NCBI RefSeq assembly: GCF_000699445.3
Contig: NC_067202.1
Location: 248,001-312,000, forward strand
From: Schistosoma haematobium
Lineage: Eukaryota > Platyhelminthes > Trematoda > Strigeidida > Schistosomatidae
DNA: 64,000 bases
Reading direction: 5' to 3'
Position numbers and translations under genes: made by a program. This document shows, piece after piece, positions 24,801 to 62,830 of this stretch (position 1 is its first letter; the number at the start of each line of letters is the position of its first letter). The notes under the pieces are model-generated. The model saw only the letters and a list, made by a program, of their open reading frames with translations. It was not told where the DNA came from and did no database searches.

Positions 24801-25387
24801 ATGGTTCAATAAAATGATCAATTAAATATTATTCTCTACAATATATGTTAATTAAATCCTAAACATAGGAAAAATAGCTTCAACTTCTAATGTTCATAGT
24901 AGTCTTATAGAGATTCATTTTCAAAAAAAGATATGCATGTATTTATAATTCAATCTAAGATTTCAGTATTGAAGTAGATTATCAGATAAAATCGACAATA
25001 TGAAGATAATCAGAAAATGGGTTTTGTGGATATTATAGTATTTTAATAGTTGAGTTCGTGAGTCAATTGAAGTTAGACCACTATGAAAAACCCGGAAGCC
25101 CTGGACTGCCGTTTCGACCTGGTGTGGGACTCCTCAGCAGTGTACATTCACGATGAAAATTCATCTTTGATGAAATAAGTTTTCCTCATTTATTTCATAT
25201 TCAAAATCAGCTTTTCTATAGTTCTATTCATTAAGTGATTATGAAAATTAATACTTTTTGACATTTGTTTAGTGTGTCAACTTTTCATTCATTTTTATTC
25301 TTAATTTCGATTCAATTTCAGAAGAAAAAGAAAAGAAAAATTCCATACAAAAATGAATCAATTTCACAATCCAATCAGTTTAAATGA
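9802..25387 (+). CDS. PLXDC: Plexin-domain-containing (TEM7-like) receptor, ten exons, 5' incomplete
   Basis: Join of 9802-9881, 10082-10151, 10877-10981, 13705-13776, 15503-15558, 18405-18480, 19426-19521, 21784-21929, 23221-23568 and 25322-25387: 1115 nt, about 370 residues to the stop. All internal introns are GT-AG and every phase agrees. The order matches the PLXDC/TEM7 family: a nidogen-like part (SYRQ-GVSTLFPIKYYG, then SVYFEK-IPTEFG), a PSI module with seven cysteines (CYWC, NKCSHGF), a serine/threonine-rich linker, one transmembrane helix (about residues SFILMPTALAVLFLSLMCALWL) and a lysine-rich cytoplasmic tail ending NQFK. Family members are type I cell-surface proteins of 500-odd residues, so the signal peptide and some N-terminal sequence are missing. 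Introns hold sense-strand SINE-A copies. The assignment is by motif and order, without a database search. Confidence 0.8.
10082..10151 (+). CDS. PLXDC: PLXDC exon b
   Basis: Acceptor TGTACAG ends at 10081 and donor AAAG|GTAAGT starts at 10152. Encodes GVSTLFPIKYYGMQYDSVNI, the counterpart of the family's Phe-Pro-Phe-Tyr-Gly segment. Phase 0 in, phase 1 out. Confidence 0.75.
10877..10981 (+). CDS. PLXDC: PLXDC exon c
   Basis: Acceptor TCAATTAAG ends at 10876 and donor ACTA|GTAAGC starts at 10982. Encodes IVGIGKSFRHSGAMKKIEVF and ends VEIMNT. Phase 1 in and out, consistent with both neighbours. Sequence similarity to the family is weak here; splice sites and phase carry the call. Confidence 0.65.
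13130..13595 (-). pseudogene. Non-LTR retrotransposon relic, reverse-transcriptase C-terminal region
   Basis: On the - strand the words GRVYCAAVRSVLLYDCETWP, KLPVFDHRCLGNIA and further on LTSSLSYVGRIRLFGWDP are readable with frame breaks. They match the region after the catalytic domain in RTE-like and related non-LTR elements. It lies in the intron between exons c and d, antisense to the PLXDC gene. Its sequence differs from the intact RTE at 43.5 kb, so it is another subfamily. A piece of the same kind is at 25800-25935. Confidence 0.75.
13705..13776 (+). CDS. PLXDC: PLXDC exon d
   Basis: Acceptor ATTTTCAG ends at 13704 and donor TATG|GTAAGT starts at 13777. Encodes KFLAIKWINLSISTLHDDEP followed by EEYG. 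It corresponds to the segment around the family's Gln-Trp-Asp motif. Phase 1 in and out. The frame stays open past the donor, which makes a longer apparent ORF. Confidence 0.75.
15503..15558 (+). CDS. PLXDC: PLXDC exon e
   Basis: Acceptor TTTATTTCAG ends at 15502 and donor GAGAAG|GTAAGT starts at 15559. Encodes AIVACIIYSNGNISVYFEK, the family's strand with asparagine/aspartate-glycine turn and Tyr-x-Glu/Lys ending. Phase 1 in, phase 0 out. Only 56 nt. Confidence 0.75.
16033..16192 (+). mobile_element. SINE-A copy, 5' truncated
   Basis: Begins in the tRNA-like 3' half (GATCCCGCTCGCGAGATCGT) and carries the hammerhead region and tail. Sense to the PLXDC gene, in intron e-f. It belongs to the sub-group with CACAATAGGACAAAAC. 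Confidence 0.85.
16059..16104 (+). ncRNA. Hammerhead motif, core mutated
   Basis: Stem I GCACTG/CAGTGC and core CTGAGGA are present, but GAAA after stem II reads AAAA, so the conserved core G is lost. Stem III is also altered. Probably inactive. Confidence 0.7.
17024..17112 (+). mobile_element. SINE-A fragment, degenerate
   Basis: Recognisable words are CCCATACTAGGATGAA and a degraded tail (TAGTGGTCCTCC). Hammerhead core lost. Sense to the PLXDC gene. Confidence 0.6.
17522..17576 (+). mobile_element. SINE-A fragment, truncated both sides
   Basis: Contains GATCGTGGATGCGCACTGCT and GAGGAGTCCCATACCAGG, then breaks before the second half of the hammerhead. The abrupt end suggests later deletion or 3' truncation. 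Confidence 0.75.
18054..18345. repeat. Dispersed repeat D, copy 1
   Basis: About 290 bp similar to 47859-48180. Shared words are AACACxxGTGGGGACAATCG, GTTCTTGCTCTTTCTTTC/GTTCTCTTTCTTTC, and TGCCAGACAT near the right end, followed by TACTACTxATAT. No open frame and no obvious terminal repeats. Family not identified. Confidence 0.7.
18405..18480 (+). CDS. PLXDC: PLXDC exon f
   Basis: Acceptor CTCTTCAG ends at 18404 and donor GCAA|GTGAGA starts at 18481. Encodes IPTEFGNNGGKISITDGYDY and continues ATYNA. The Ile-Pro start and the glycine/leucine-type segment match the family position after the Lys/Glu-rich turn. Phase 0 in, phase 1 out. Confidence 0.8.
18806..19130 (+). mobile_element. SINE-A copy, near full length
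   Basis: Starts TTGTCGGGTAGAGACAGG as in the 3786 copy. A-box-like TGGTCCAGTTGG is at 18921-18932 and B-box GGTTCGAATCC at 18965-18975, then a mutated hammerhead and the CTCCACAACCC tail. Sense to the PLXDC gene, in the short intron between exons f and g. Confidence 0.9.
18997..19042 (+). ncRNA. Hammerhead motif, core mutated
   Basis: Stem I, CTGAGGA, stem II and the ACGG/CCGT stem III are intact, but the GAAA box reads AAAA (core G to A). The same change is seen at 16059 and 23044. Confidence 0.75.
19426..19521 (+). CDS. PLXDC: PLXDC exon g
   Basis: Acceptor TTTCGTATAG ends at 19425 and donor ACAA|GTAAAT starts at 19522. Encodes GLYIIKTSYSNIKTPKIMIR, then SGTLVEFAPNT. It sits immediately before the PSI module, as in the family (valine-glutamate-phenylalanine/methionine, then proline). 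Phase 1 in and out. Confidence 0.8.
19690..20112 (+). mobile_element. SINE-A copy with extended 5' part
   Basis: Includes an upstream segment (CTCCACAAAACACATTCTGA, then GCTCACTAGTGACTGA) that equals a previous unit's tail, so this copy spans more than one monomer of a head-to-tail repeat. tRNA-like boxes are at about 19930-19990 (TGGTTTAATGG; GGTTCGAGCCC), hammerhead at 20010-20055. Closely similar to 40560-41000. Sense to the PLXDC gene. Confidence 0.88.
20010..20055 (+). ncRNA. Hammerhead motif, GAAA box mutated
   Basis: Stem I GCACTG/CAGTGC, core CTGAGGA and stem III ACGG/CCGT are intact. The GAAA box reads GGAA, which replaces a conserved adenine. Probably weak or inactive. Confidence 0.7.
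20385..20605. mobile_element. SINE-A foldback copy
   Basis: The left half is - strand SINE-A tail plus tRNA-like part; the right half is + strand hammerhead plus tail. Tail arms at 20404-20437 and 20568-20601 are inverted repeats (30 of 34 positions pair). In PLXDC intron g-h. See findings. Confidence 0.8.
21784..21929 (+). CDS. PLXDC: PLXDC exon h, PSI cysteine module
   Basis: Acceptor CCCTGAAAG ends at 21783 and donor ATTAAA|GTAAGT starts at 21930. Encodes a PSI (plexin-semaphorin-integrin) module with cysteines in the order C-x5-C-x2-C-x9-C-x2-C-x5-C, then a final Cys after IWMLKN. The CYWC and KCSHGFDIHR words are diagnostic of the PLXDC family. Phase 1 in, phase 0 out. Confidence 0.92.
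22985..23106 (-). mobile_element. SINE-A copy, 5' truncated, reverse orientation
   Basis: On the - strand it runs GGATCGTGGATGCGCACTGC, hammerhead, then TTTTCATTGGTGGTCTAACA. It ends about 110 bases upstream of PLXDC exon i, antisense to that gene. Confidence 0.85.
23044..23089 (-). ncRNA. Hammerhead motif, core mutated
   Basis: Stem I GCACTG/CAGTGC and CTGAGGA are intact. The GAAA box reads AAAA, with CACAATAGGACAAAAC as in 16059 and 18997, marking a shared sub-group. Confidence 0.7.
23221..23568 (+). CDS. PLXDC: PLXDC exon i, linker and transmembrane helix
   Basis: The polypyrimidine tract and CAG end at 23220; donor TCAAAA|GTATGT starts at 23569. The 116 codons begin NTTKCQVSTT, run through a Ser/Thr/Asn-rich stalk with several N-glycosylation-like sites, then give one strongly hydrophobic helix (ILMPTALAVLFLSLMCALWL) and a basic stop-transfer CVYKRSK. 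Phase 0 on both sides. If the donor is not used, the frame reads on to 23646. Confidence 0.85.
25018..25158 (-). mobile_element. SINE-A copy, 5' truncated, reverse orientation
   Basis: The - strand reads hammerhead, then GTGGTCTAACTTCAATTGAC and the ATAATATCCACAAAACCC tail. Lies in the last PLXDC intron, antisense. Confidence 0.85.
25098..25143 (-). ncRNA. Hammerhead motif, catalytic core intact
   Basis: CTGAGGA and GAAA are both intact. Stem II has GTCC/GGTC with one weak pair. Stem III is imperfect (ACGG/CAGT), and stem I is partly mismatched (ACACTG with CAGGGC). Activity is doubtful although the core bases are right. Confidence 0.6.
25322..25387 (+). CDS. PLXDC: PLXDC exon j, terminal
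   Basis: Acceptor TTCAATTTCAG ends at 25321; TGA at 25385-25387. Encodes KKKKRKIPYKNESISQSNQF plus a final Lys. It gives a short basic, serine-rich cytoplasmic tail, consistent with the single-pass layout. Phase 0 in. Confidence 0.75.
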   Translation, partial: KKKKRKIPYKNESISQSNQFK

Positions 25388-26297
25388 ATCAGATACTGAT
25401 GTAATTTTGTTCTAATCCAAAAGAATCCAGTAACCACTATTTGATTGATCGTAAATATAGTTTTTTTTTTTAATTTACATATGATGTTATGATTTAGAAG
25501 AAAAACAAACTATCATAGCCAAACAGAAATTGTTAGATCTGTGTCATTTTAATGATGAAACCTGTTAGAGGATACATTGAAAGTCAGCTAGTTGTCGTTT
25601 AAACTGACATTAGTTCAAGATGCTATTCTATACCACCATGGTAGAATATCAGAATGGTTTAAGTGGTAACACTATGGGTGGTAGTATAAAAGAGTACGCA
25701 CAAAATATATGATTCAAAAGGGAAATATGGACTCATCCTATAAATTTTTTAAAGCAACTAGGAAAGGTAGAACCTAAAGGAAAATAAAAAGTAAACGCAC
25801 ATTCATCATTTTGAATGATTTCGAGTCATGTCACATGAATTCTTGAACTACAGATCGCTGTTATCGTGAGGACTCTAACCAGATAGCCTGTATCTATCAA
25901 CGTCTCGGACCAACAGGGAATTAAGGTATCATTACCAAGGTCTGACTTAATAATTTGAATAAATTGAGCATTGGGTAGATTGTTATGTTATGTCATTCCG
26001 GAATCACATGATGTTAACCTAGTCAGACCTATTTTTTTATTGGTCGCACTAAATATTCTTACCTTGTTCATTTGTACTATCAAAACTCAAGTTAATTTAA
26101 TGTTTATTTATTCTCTGAAGAAGTGACTTACATCAAATCACGAAACGTCGGGAAATTTAAGAATTTGATTTCTCTATTCACTGGAATATTACAAATATAT
26201 TATTTTTATTGACAGCAAGTAACGGCTCAATGAAATGATGACATTTCTTGGTTCAGACACTCCTGAATTTGTTTCAACTTACTTTCACACTACTGAT
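25388..26297. other. PLXDC 3' flank, no gene
   Basis: Probable PLXDC 3' untranslated region followed by intergenic sequence; AATAAA-like words occur (for example within AAAATAAAAAG near 25785). 25800-25935 is a degraded antisense relic like 13130. At 26115-26155, CTGAAGAAGTGACTTACATC and ACGAAACGTCGGG resemble the end of some retroelements, but I cannot assign it. Confidence 0.45.
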
Positions 26298-26809
26298 TGT
26301 TATAACTTGTGGCCTGTGTGCCCTGTTAATGTATAACGTAATGATACCGTCAATTAGAGAGCAATGAAACATCGATTGGACCAATGACGCATAAAACACG
26401 TACGAGCAGTCTAGAGTACTTATAGGTCCTGCTTCCTGCTTAACCCAGTCTGTTAAGTCCAGAACACCAATCTCAGCCTCTGCGATATGAATCATTTATT
26501 TCAACCATATTAGGTTTATATACCAACCAGACAGACCACAACGTACCATAAAATAGGAAATAGCATTTGTACAAGATTGAGCCAAATGTGGCTGTGAATG
26601 TGGCAGGTAGTTATTAATATACAGAGCATAACTCAAGAATGGTAAATCGTATAATAATAGCTCATAGGTCAAGATAAACCTCATAATAAGAGGGACATGA
26701 ATATAAATATTTTAGTTATTTAACAATTATACAATAAAAATATACGCATAGTATTGGTTCATAAATGGATCCCCAAATTACCATTCATTATGCTTATCGG
26801 GAAATAACA
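26298..26809 (+). mobile_element. Possible solo LTR
   Basis: A 512-bp block of distinct composition beginning TGTTATAAC and ending GAAATAACA, so the termini form a TG...CA with a short inverted repeat (TGTTAT/ATAACA). A polyadenylation-like CAATAAAAATA lies near 26730. No 5-bp target duplication is visible (CTGAT before, CCTCC after) and no internal gag/pol coding flanks it. Two - frames cross it but look like by-products. Could also be another repeat class. Confidence 0.35.
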
Positions 26810-28427
26810 CCTCCCCTTTTTTGATGATCCGGGTATCATTGAACATCACCTAGCGTCAGAGACAATATAACTTTGAATATCGTTATGCTCCTAAGACCAC
26901 ATAGAACAATTTCACACTTTATCAACTTTCCCCTCAATCATTTAAAAATAGAATTGTATGTGTATTACATACAAGCTTGTCTTTAACAACCATTTTATCG
27001 ATGTAAGTATACTAATGAATGCCTATACTTAGTGTTGGGGTCAACGCAAAGAACTCATTTGCTCACTTTGTTTTCTTCATCTCTAGAAATATTCAGTTCA
27101 TTAATACTATAGCAATTTTCTCACCTTTTGGCTCATTTAGTAATAAAATTAACTGTAAAACCAATTGTTATTTCTTGTAGTGTACTTCACTTATGTTAAA
27201 ACTGAAGAACCATTTGAAGAAGACAACATAAAGAATCACAATATTTGAAACTCTAAATAACACCTTATATCCAGTAACCTCTTTCCAAGATAATAAACTG
27301 TGTAGAAATTACACAAATATCATGAACTTCCAATGCTTTGACATCATAAAGTCCATCAACGGAACGATTATTATTTCCTATGAGCTTATAATTTTTATTT
27401 CACTTTCTTAAAACTTATCCAGCAAATTGATCTCTATTAACTTCTTTCTTATATTAGTAGTTTAATTCGAACATTAAAAAAAAATTGCATCAGAAAGTTT
27501 ATGATGAGTTTGAAAGTGAACATTTAACTAAATCTGAGCTAAATATTAAGGGTGAATTTACCAAACGGCAACAGTGAAGTTACATTTCACCGATATAGTA
27601 ATGTAGTAGAAAAGATTCCGAAAAACAAACTTCTAGAACTTTGAGAAAAATACTGTATTCTTCTGAAGTTCTTATTATCTTCTCCAGTTACCCTTTGATT
27701 CATTGGATGTGTGAAGAATAAGCTTCTGCTTTGGAATGCATATATATTTATAAGTTTACTTGCTCTTTTGGATTAGGTTATATTGATCTCATAAAGTGAA
27801 CTCTGTCGAAACCCATTCCGAAGCATTATTCTGTTTGTTGATCAAAATGATTATTAAATTTATTTGGTAATTCGGTTATTGAACATCTCGTAAACAATAG
27901 TCATATTGCCCCCCCCAGAACCCTCCTTCAAAGTCATCCATAAAGTCAAACAAAATGATGTAAGGGGAATATGAGTTAGGAACTAACCTATGATAGAGGC
28001 CTTAGCAGTCCAACGATTCCAGACTAGTCTCTGTATACAAAAAAACATGTTCAGTCCTGGATTTTATCGTCGGCTTAACCCCCTGCTTATCTTCCATACT
28101 CTGTTATTACTCATTCGTTATTTCCTTATAATCATTAATTAGCTGTTATTACATTTATTTACTTTATTATTCATACTCATCAAATGAACAGTTATCTTCA
28201 TAAAATGTCTTCATTTACATATTTTGTATTAACTGTTAGATCATTACACAAGTCCGTCCCTATATTTGATATTTCCAAATAACTTATGATGCAATACTAC
28301 TCCGTATTCACATTTTCTGAATATTCACTGAGTTGATAATTATCTTCCATTTATAATTTTATTCACTTTGGTGTGTCATGTAATTCCCTACTGCTTGATA
28401 ACACTTTGGATTACTTTTTAAATGAAA

Positions 28428-28570
28428 AAGGACCGAGATCGAAGGTCCTGGGTTCGAGTGTCACATGCGGGGTCGTAGATGGGCAGCGCTAAGAAGTCCC
28501 ATACCAGCACGAAACAGCCGTCCAATGCTTCCAGGTTTCCACCGGTGGTCTAACATTGGCCGTTTCATGA
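28428..28570 (+). mobile_element. SINE-A copy, 5' truncated, diverged
   Basis: Has GGTCCTGGGTTCGAGTGTCA (B-box region), CCCATACCAGCACGAAACAG and a tail fragment. The ribozyme core reads CTAAGAA, with a required G lost, so it is inactive. Confidence 0.75.
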
Positions 28571-28924
28571 TTTAAATGAAATATTGACCTATTTTATTAG
28601 AGACTTATGTATGCTAATTAACTATAAGTACCGGCGTACAGCATTAGTAAATGACATTGTTGAAACGAAACTTTTCTTTGATGAATCTTCATTTCCTTAG
28701 TAGCTCACTGATTAAGTCGCACTGTTAAAGTTAGTCTCATGTTTCAAAATGAAATGGAACGATAATTCACAACAATGTTATCAGCAGTAGGCAGTGAAAC
28801 CAAGTTAGTCACTGACAAGGCATTTCCTTCAAGAAACTAATATCTATGGCATAAGCATGCAAATGACATGAGGATATCGTTAAATTTCATAGTTAACATC
28901 ATTGACTGATCTTAATTAGATAGG

Positions 28925-29065
28925 CAGTGGAAACTTAGGAAGTGCTGTGTAACTGTTTTACCCTAATACGGGACACCTTACTAGTACGTACTCATGACCT
29001 CACTGGGAACCGACCTCAGGGCTTTAACCTCCAGACCACAAAATCTGTACTCCATGTCTTACCCA
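28925..29065 (-). mobile_element. SINE-A relic, reverse orientation
   Basis: The - strand shows a degraded A-box (TGGTCTGGAGGTTAAAG), then AAGGTGTCCCGTATTAGGGT where other copies have the hammerhead, then CACTTCCTAAGTTTCCACTG matching the family's GTGCTTCCAGGTTTTCA. Old copy. Confidence 0.6.
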
Positions 29066-29394
29066 TCTAAACTTAATCAGTTAACAAAATTCCACAACCA
29101 TCTTCAGATAACATTCGTGAGTAACCGACTCATATGTGACATATATGAACCTTACTGATCACGGTGTATTATATTAACTTGCTAGATTTTTTTTAAAAAG
29201 GCGATATTTGACATAACCCTTGATTTTTTTTGCTTAAATAAAGGCAAAAAAAACAGCAAAACTTCTTCTAGAAAAATTATAATTGATGAAAATAACATAT
29301 GAGATATACTTTATTATTCCAAGTAAAAATGCTGAAATCAATGATAGAATTTAACTAAACAATTAGTTCACATGAAATATATATATAGGAGAAA

Positions 29395-29860
29395 TATAGA
29401 GAAAGTAACTGAAAGAAATGACGGAAAGAAACACCCTTAGAAACGAAAACGACAAAAAAAAGACAAACCAAAACACCACCACAAAAAAAGAGAAAGAAAT
29501 AAGCACATAAATTGTGAAGTGATGATCTTATTTTTTTGTTTCTTCTTCAACAGAAAAAATGCTTATTTATTATAAAACCTTAGACCAGAACAGCAATAGA
29601 AAAAAAAGAATGAAACGAGTAAACAAACCAGAGTTTAAAAAACAAAAAAAGAAAGTAAAAAGTGGAAATGATACGAAGTACACAATAATGAGAAGTTCTT
29701 AATAAAATTTTTCTTATAAAAATTCCAATAAACCAATATCAGAGAGAAAATAGAAAATTATGTAAAATGAATCAATGAGCATGTCAGAAAAATATTTTTT
29801 TTACTGTCTACTTCCCAGTGATGAAAAAAAAAACAACGAACAACAAAAAAAAGTTTAAAT
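29395..29860. other. Purine-skewed low-complexity tract
   Basis: The + strand is dominated by A with G and C, with very few T, through most of 29395-29860 (for example AAACACCACCACAAAAAAAG). On the - strand this is a long pyrimidine tract, which fits a 3' untranslated region of the RBPMS-like gene if that gene ends near 30423. Confidence 0.6.
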
Positions 29861-30411
29861 TATCGATTTTTTGTTTTGTTTCTATGCTGATATGTTTGCG
29901 GTTTTAATCTCAACGGAATCAAGATGTTTCTTCTAAATAATACAACAATACTACTACCTACCTACTCACTGACAAAGAAAAGTGTATATATTTTACTAAC
30001 AAAATACATATACAGAATGAACTAATTTATTAGAAGAATTGTTGTTCACTACTTACTATTACACAGTTTGTATTATTCTTTAATAGTAATAACGGAATGT
30101 TAATGAAAAGTATTTAAGATAAAAAATACAACATTCTATACGATAGAGTGTTTTTGGGGGGATAAGTAAAATACAAATGAGAACTGTAAATTGAACATAA
30201 AACAATTTTCTTTCGATATGTATAGAGAGGGTTAACTTTTGCACAGCCAACAATGAGAATACATTACCATTTGACAAATAATAATAATGATATGGATAAT
30301 TTTAATTTGAATAATAATAATATGAGTTAGGAAATTCATCTCTTTTGTTGTATAGACAGTGAGAAGTTCAGCTGGTACCAATTCACAATTTGAATAAATA
30401 ATTAATTTGAT

Positions 30412-59614
<29,203 letters not shown>

Positions 59615-61057
59615 CTAACAAGAAAAAAATCAGAAAATAAACAATTTTTGTTGAATAATTACTCAAGTATTCAGTGTTAAGTACAATGTGAGCAATGAGC
59701 TCAATAGCTTACAGTTTAAAGACAGTATGACACCATATAATTCACACGTGTGGATCACAATCACAAATACGTTTAACTGTGATTTTCAAATTACTTTGTT
59801 ATCTGATAGTTGATCACAAATCCACTTTTAAGACAACACCATATAGGTTATAACTTATACTCCATTACATAATAAGAGTGATCTTATATAATCTATTCAC
59901 AATTAGCCTCTTTTAAAGCTAATTATTTAACTACAACAACTATAAAATTCAATGTAAATGTGAACGAAAAACTTGCTTAATAAAGCAACGATTTCACACA
60001 TTACCAATTGTAACAATAAGTGCCTAAATCAGGTTACTTTATTCTCGAAAAGTTACGAAGGAACTATTATTTTTATCTCTTCTCAATCTTATGTCTATTT
60101 CAGTCTTACAATTAAGTTGGCTGTTGATAAAGCTAGATAGATATTTTTTAAGAAAATACCTTCTATATTAAAAATTGATTCAAGCTTTTTAAGCAATTTC
60201 GACTGTGGCTAGGCAGCAGAATCCAAGATACATGTATCGCCCTACTTCAAAATTGTCAGTTGGATATGGCTGAATTAATGGCACTATCGAAGCAATCCAT
60301 CCAGGACGCATATACTCCAAAAAAGATTAATCATTTCCAGTCCATAACACTAACAATGAAGTGATCAAAACTCTTACAAGTGAAATTGGTTCAAGCCGTT
60401 ATTATTATTCTTATCGCCACTAGTGCACTTGCAATCTTCATAGTAATTTGTACACTTTACTGATTATAATTAGTTATTTCATCGATTTCATTATCACTGA
60501 CTTATACACTACTTTGAATGGTTTAAATATTTTCAAATTTGTACATAACTATTACGGAACGTATTGAAGTAGTACCTGATAAAGATCTAATTGTGAACAA
60601 TATCGTTCACTTTTATATCTGATTCTAGATAATAATGGCATTACTACAGTGTATTAATCCAATATAACTGAAAATGTAAATTATGGTCAAAATGAAACAA
60701 CAATTTGTAAATCGACAGTGTGATCTGTCAAATAATTCTATTCACTTATAAATACGGTTAAATACTTTTAAACATTATGAACATTTATCAGAATATTGTT
60801 TTCGACCGTGAACGACGTAATTATTGATTGATCCGAAGTTAATTAACAAACAAGAACCTAGAAAAATATGTACATATCAGTCTAATTAAGAAATAATCTG
60901 GTCTATATAACACAAATCTATTCGAAATGAAGCTTACATGAATATCTATAACTCTAAATTGTTAAGATGGTTGAATTAATCATTAAAAAGTCAGTTATAG
61001 AAATATAAGTCTATTCAGAACACTGAATATATTAAAATATTTTGTGCATGTCATACT
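59615..61057. other. Upstream of the RBPMS-like RRM exon, no exon found
   Basis: The missing 5' exon(s) of the - strand gene should be at or beyond this stretch. I see no convincing start exon; the sequence is AT-rich and repeat-poor. Confidence 0.4.
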
Positions 61058-61578
61058 TATTTATTTGAACACAAAAATATTGGTACAAGGAGGCACCGAA
61101 TACATTTGCGCCACATAAGTCACTTGATCTGTATATGGACTGGGATACCGCCTGGGTGCCCAGACCGAAGCACGTGGTTTTCTCAGGGGGACACACTCCG
61201 AGCCTTGAACCTAAAGGTATAATCCATATGGCAGTGGAGCAACCTAAGGAGATGCAATCACATGGTGGCCGGTGACCAATAATTGGTTTATACGTCATTT
61301 ACTCCCTCAGGATCCTGGAGATCATGTGCAGTATTGGTTTGGAATGAGGGTTTTCCAACTGCCCTAGGTGGACCCTTCGTGTCTACCAACCCGGTTAGAG
61401 CGCGGAACATTCGCTTTCCGTCCTCTCAATTTCGTAAACAACAGCAATGCCGCGAGAAGGCAGTGAATAGAACTTCCTTGGCACTGGTTGTATGAACGTG
61501 GCCATGTGGGAGCATTTGAAGAGAGAGGACGGACTCTCCCCACCCTCAGCCGTTCCAGGGCATTCGGGGACTTGCCCA
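61058..61578 (-). mobile_element. Repeat M copy, near full length
   Basis: - strand copy: starts about CATTCGGG/AATGCCCTGGAACGGCTGAG and ends CCTTGTACCAATATTTTTGT with an AAATAAATAAGT tail. A - frame (61032-61298) and a + frame (61283-61495) are by-products of the repeat. Confidence 0.88.
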
Positions 61579-62629
61579 TGTCATGAGAAAAATAAGCACT
61601 TAAATTATCATCATTCATATATTCACTTGTTTTTATTACTGTGATTGATAAATGTCATGTCATATAGTTCATGAATTTCAAGCTAGTGAATGTCTTAAAG
61701 AGTTCTACGCCCCCTAGTAAGAAATATTTTGGAAAGAATTTTTTTAATAAAAGAATGACTAAAACGTGGAAAAGTCTGTTATCGAATTGCTGACGAATGA
61801 ATCTTGAATGTAAACATAATTAAATAGATAGGTGAATATATAAGTAACTGTCAATCAGTTAGAAGCAATGTGCTAGGTCTCAAATTGTTATTTGTTGAAA
61901 TATGTTTAGATATAAAATTTATTCAGTTGGCATGGTGAGCAATGACTTAGTCAATTGGAGTGCGAATGGCACATGAAAATGATTTTTCTTAATCGTTTGT
62001 GATATGGAACCACATCTTGAAGTTGGTTCGAATTGAACTTGAAATCCCCATTATCGATTACAGATCACATAATCTGTTGACAACTGATTACTATGAGAAA
62101 CAAGAATCTTCTAAGATATTGAAAATAAAATTTAAGCGTCCAATTTACTCAATGTGATCTACAGTTATTTCAGTCTTTGTAATGTTGGTTTGTCAATTTT
62201 GTTAGTTATATGAGCAAACCGTTGCATAATATTTAAAACAGTAAACCATTATAACCTCTTACACATAAACTTCTGATTTTGTCTTTAAAATACTACAATA
62301 TAACATTTAATTTTGCACGTAACAACACCATCTAAAATATGAATAATTATAAACGCATTTATTAGATAAGGATTCGTGTAAATGCCTTTTAGCCACACTC
62401 CAAATGTGAAGGCTGGCTTGTGATACAAACCCGGTTGCGTAAACCGAACAAGGTAGAGCGGGATTCCACTCGCACAACTAAAGGACTGAAAAGTGAACAT
62501 CCTAACTACTGCTCCAATAGTGAAAAACGGCATTTTGACGAACCGTTTAAAAACGAGCAGTTTCATTAACCGTGATGTAGAGATAATTCATGGAGTAAAT
62601 TCAATAGCACGATAATTTATTGAGATTAG
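61579..62629. other. Intergenic, possible further tRNA-like relic
   Basis: AT-rich. At 62385-62530 the - strand reads GGAGCAGTAGTTAGGATGTT, GAGTGGAATCCCGC, which is tRNA-like and could be another old SINE, but I cannot tie it to the other families. Confidence 0.3.
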
Positions 62630-62656
62630 ATGGTGGTTGGAGGTAGTCAACAGGAA

Positions 62657-62701
62657 ACCCTGGACCCGGGTTTCGTGCTACTTGGCACTCGTCAGCAAGG
62701 T
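62657..62701 (-). ncRNA. SINE-B hammerhead ribozyme, core intact
   Basis: Stem I ACCTTG/CAGGGT (one G-T wobble), core CTGACGA, stem II GTGC-CAAGTA-GCAC, GAAA, minimal stem III ACCC/GGGT, cleavage triplet GTC before CAGGGT. All invariant positions are present. Confidence 0.8.
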
Positions 62702-62830
62702 GTACCTGTAATCTTGAGGGAACTGGTGCTCCCTGGCGGATTCGATCTCGTGTCACCCAGCTTCACAGTCAGAGACGTTACCACTGAGCTATCCGAGCCG
62801 TGACTAACCTCCTGTAGGACTGAGATGTAA

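Larger units (their letters stand above)
26810..30411. other. Intergenic between converging genes
   Basis: No exon recognised. Holds SINE-A fragments at 28428-28570 (+) and 28925-29065 (-) and a strongly purine-skewed tract at 29395-29860. The right part may be the 3' untranslated region of the - strand RBPMS-like gene. Confidence 0.5.

Noticed and set aside
26496..26684. - strand ORFs at 26274-26684 as a small gene
   Set aside because: They cover the LTR-like block, which explains the higher GC and open frames; no domain seen.
62285..62566. - strand ORF as the first exon of the RBPMS-like gene
   Set aside because: It overlaps a tRNA-like repeat relic, and I see no suitable donor in phase 0 leading to the RRM exon.
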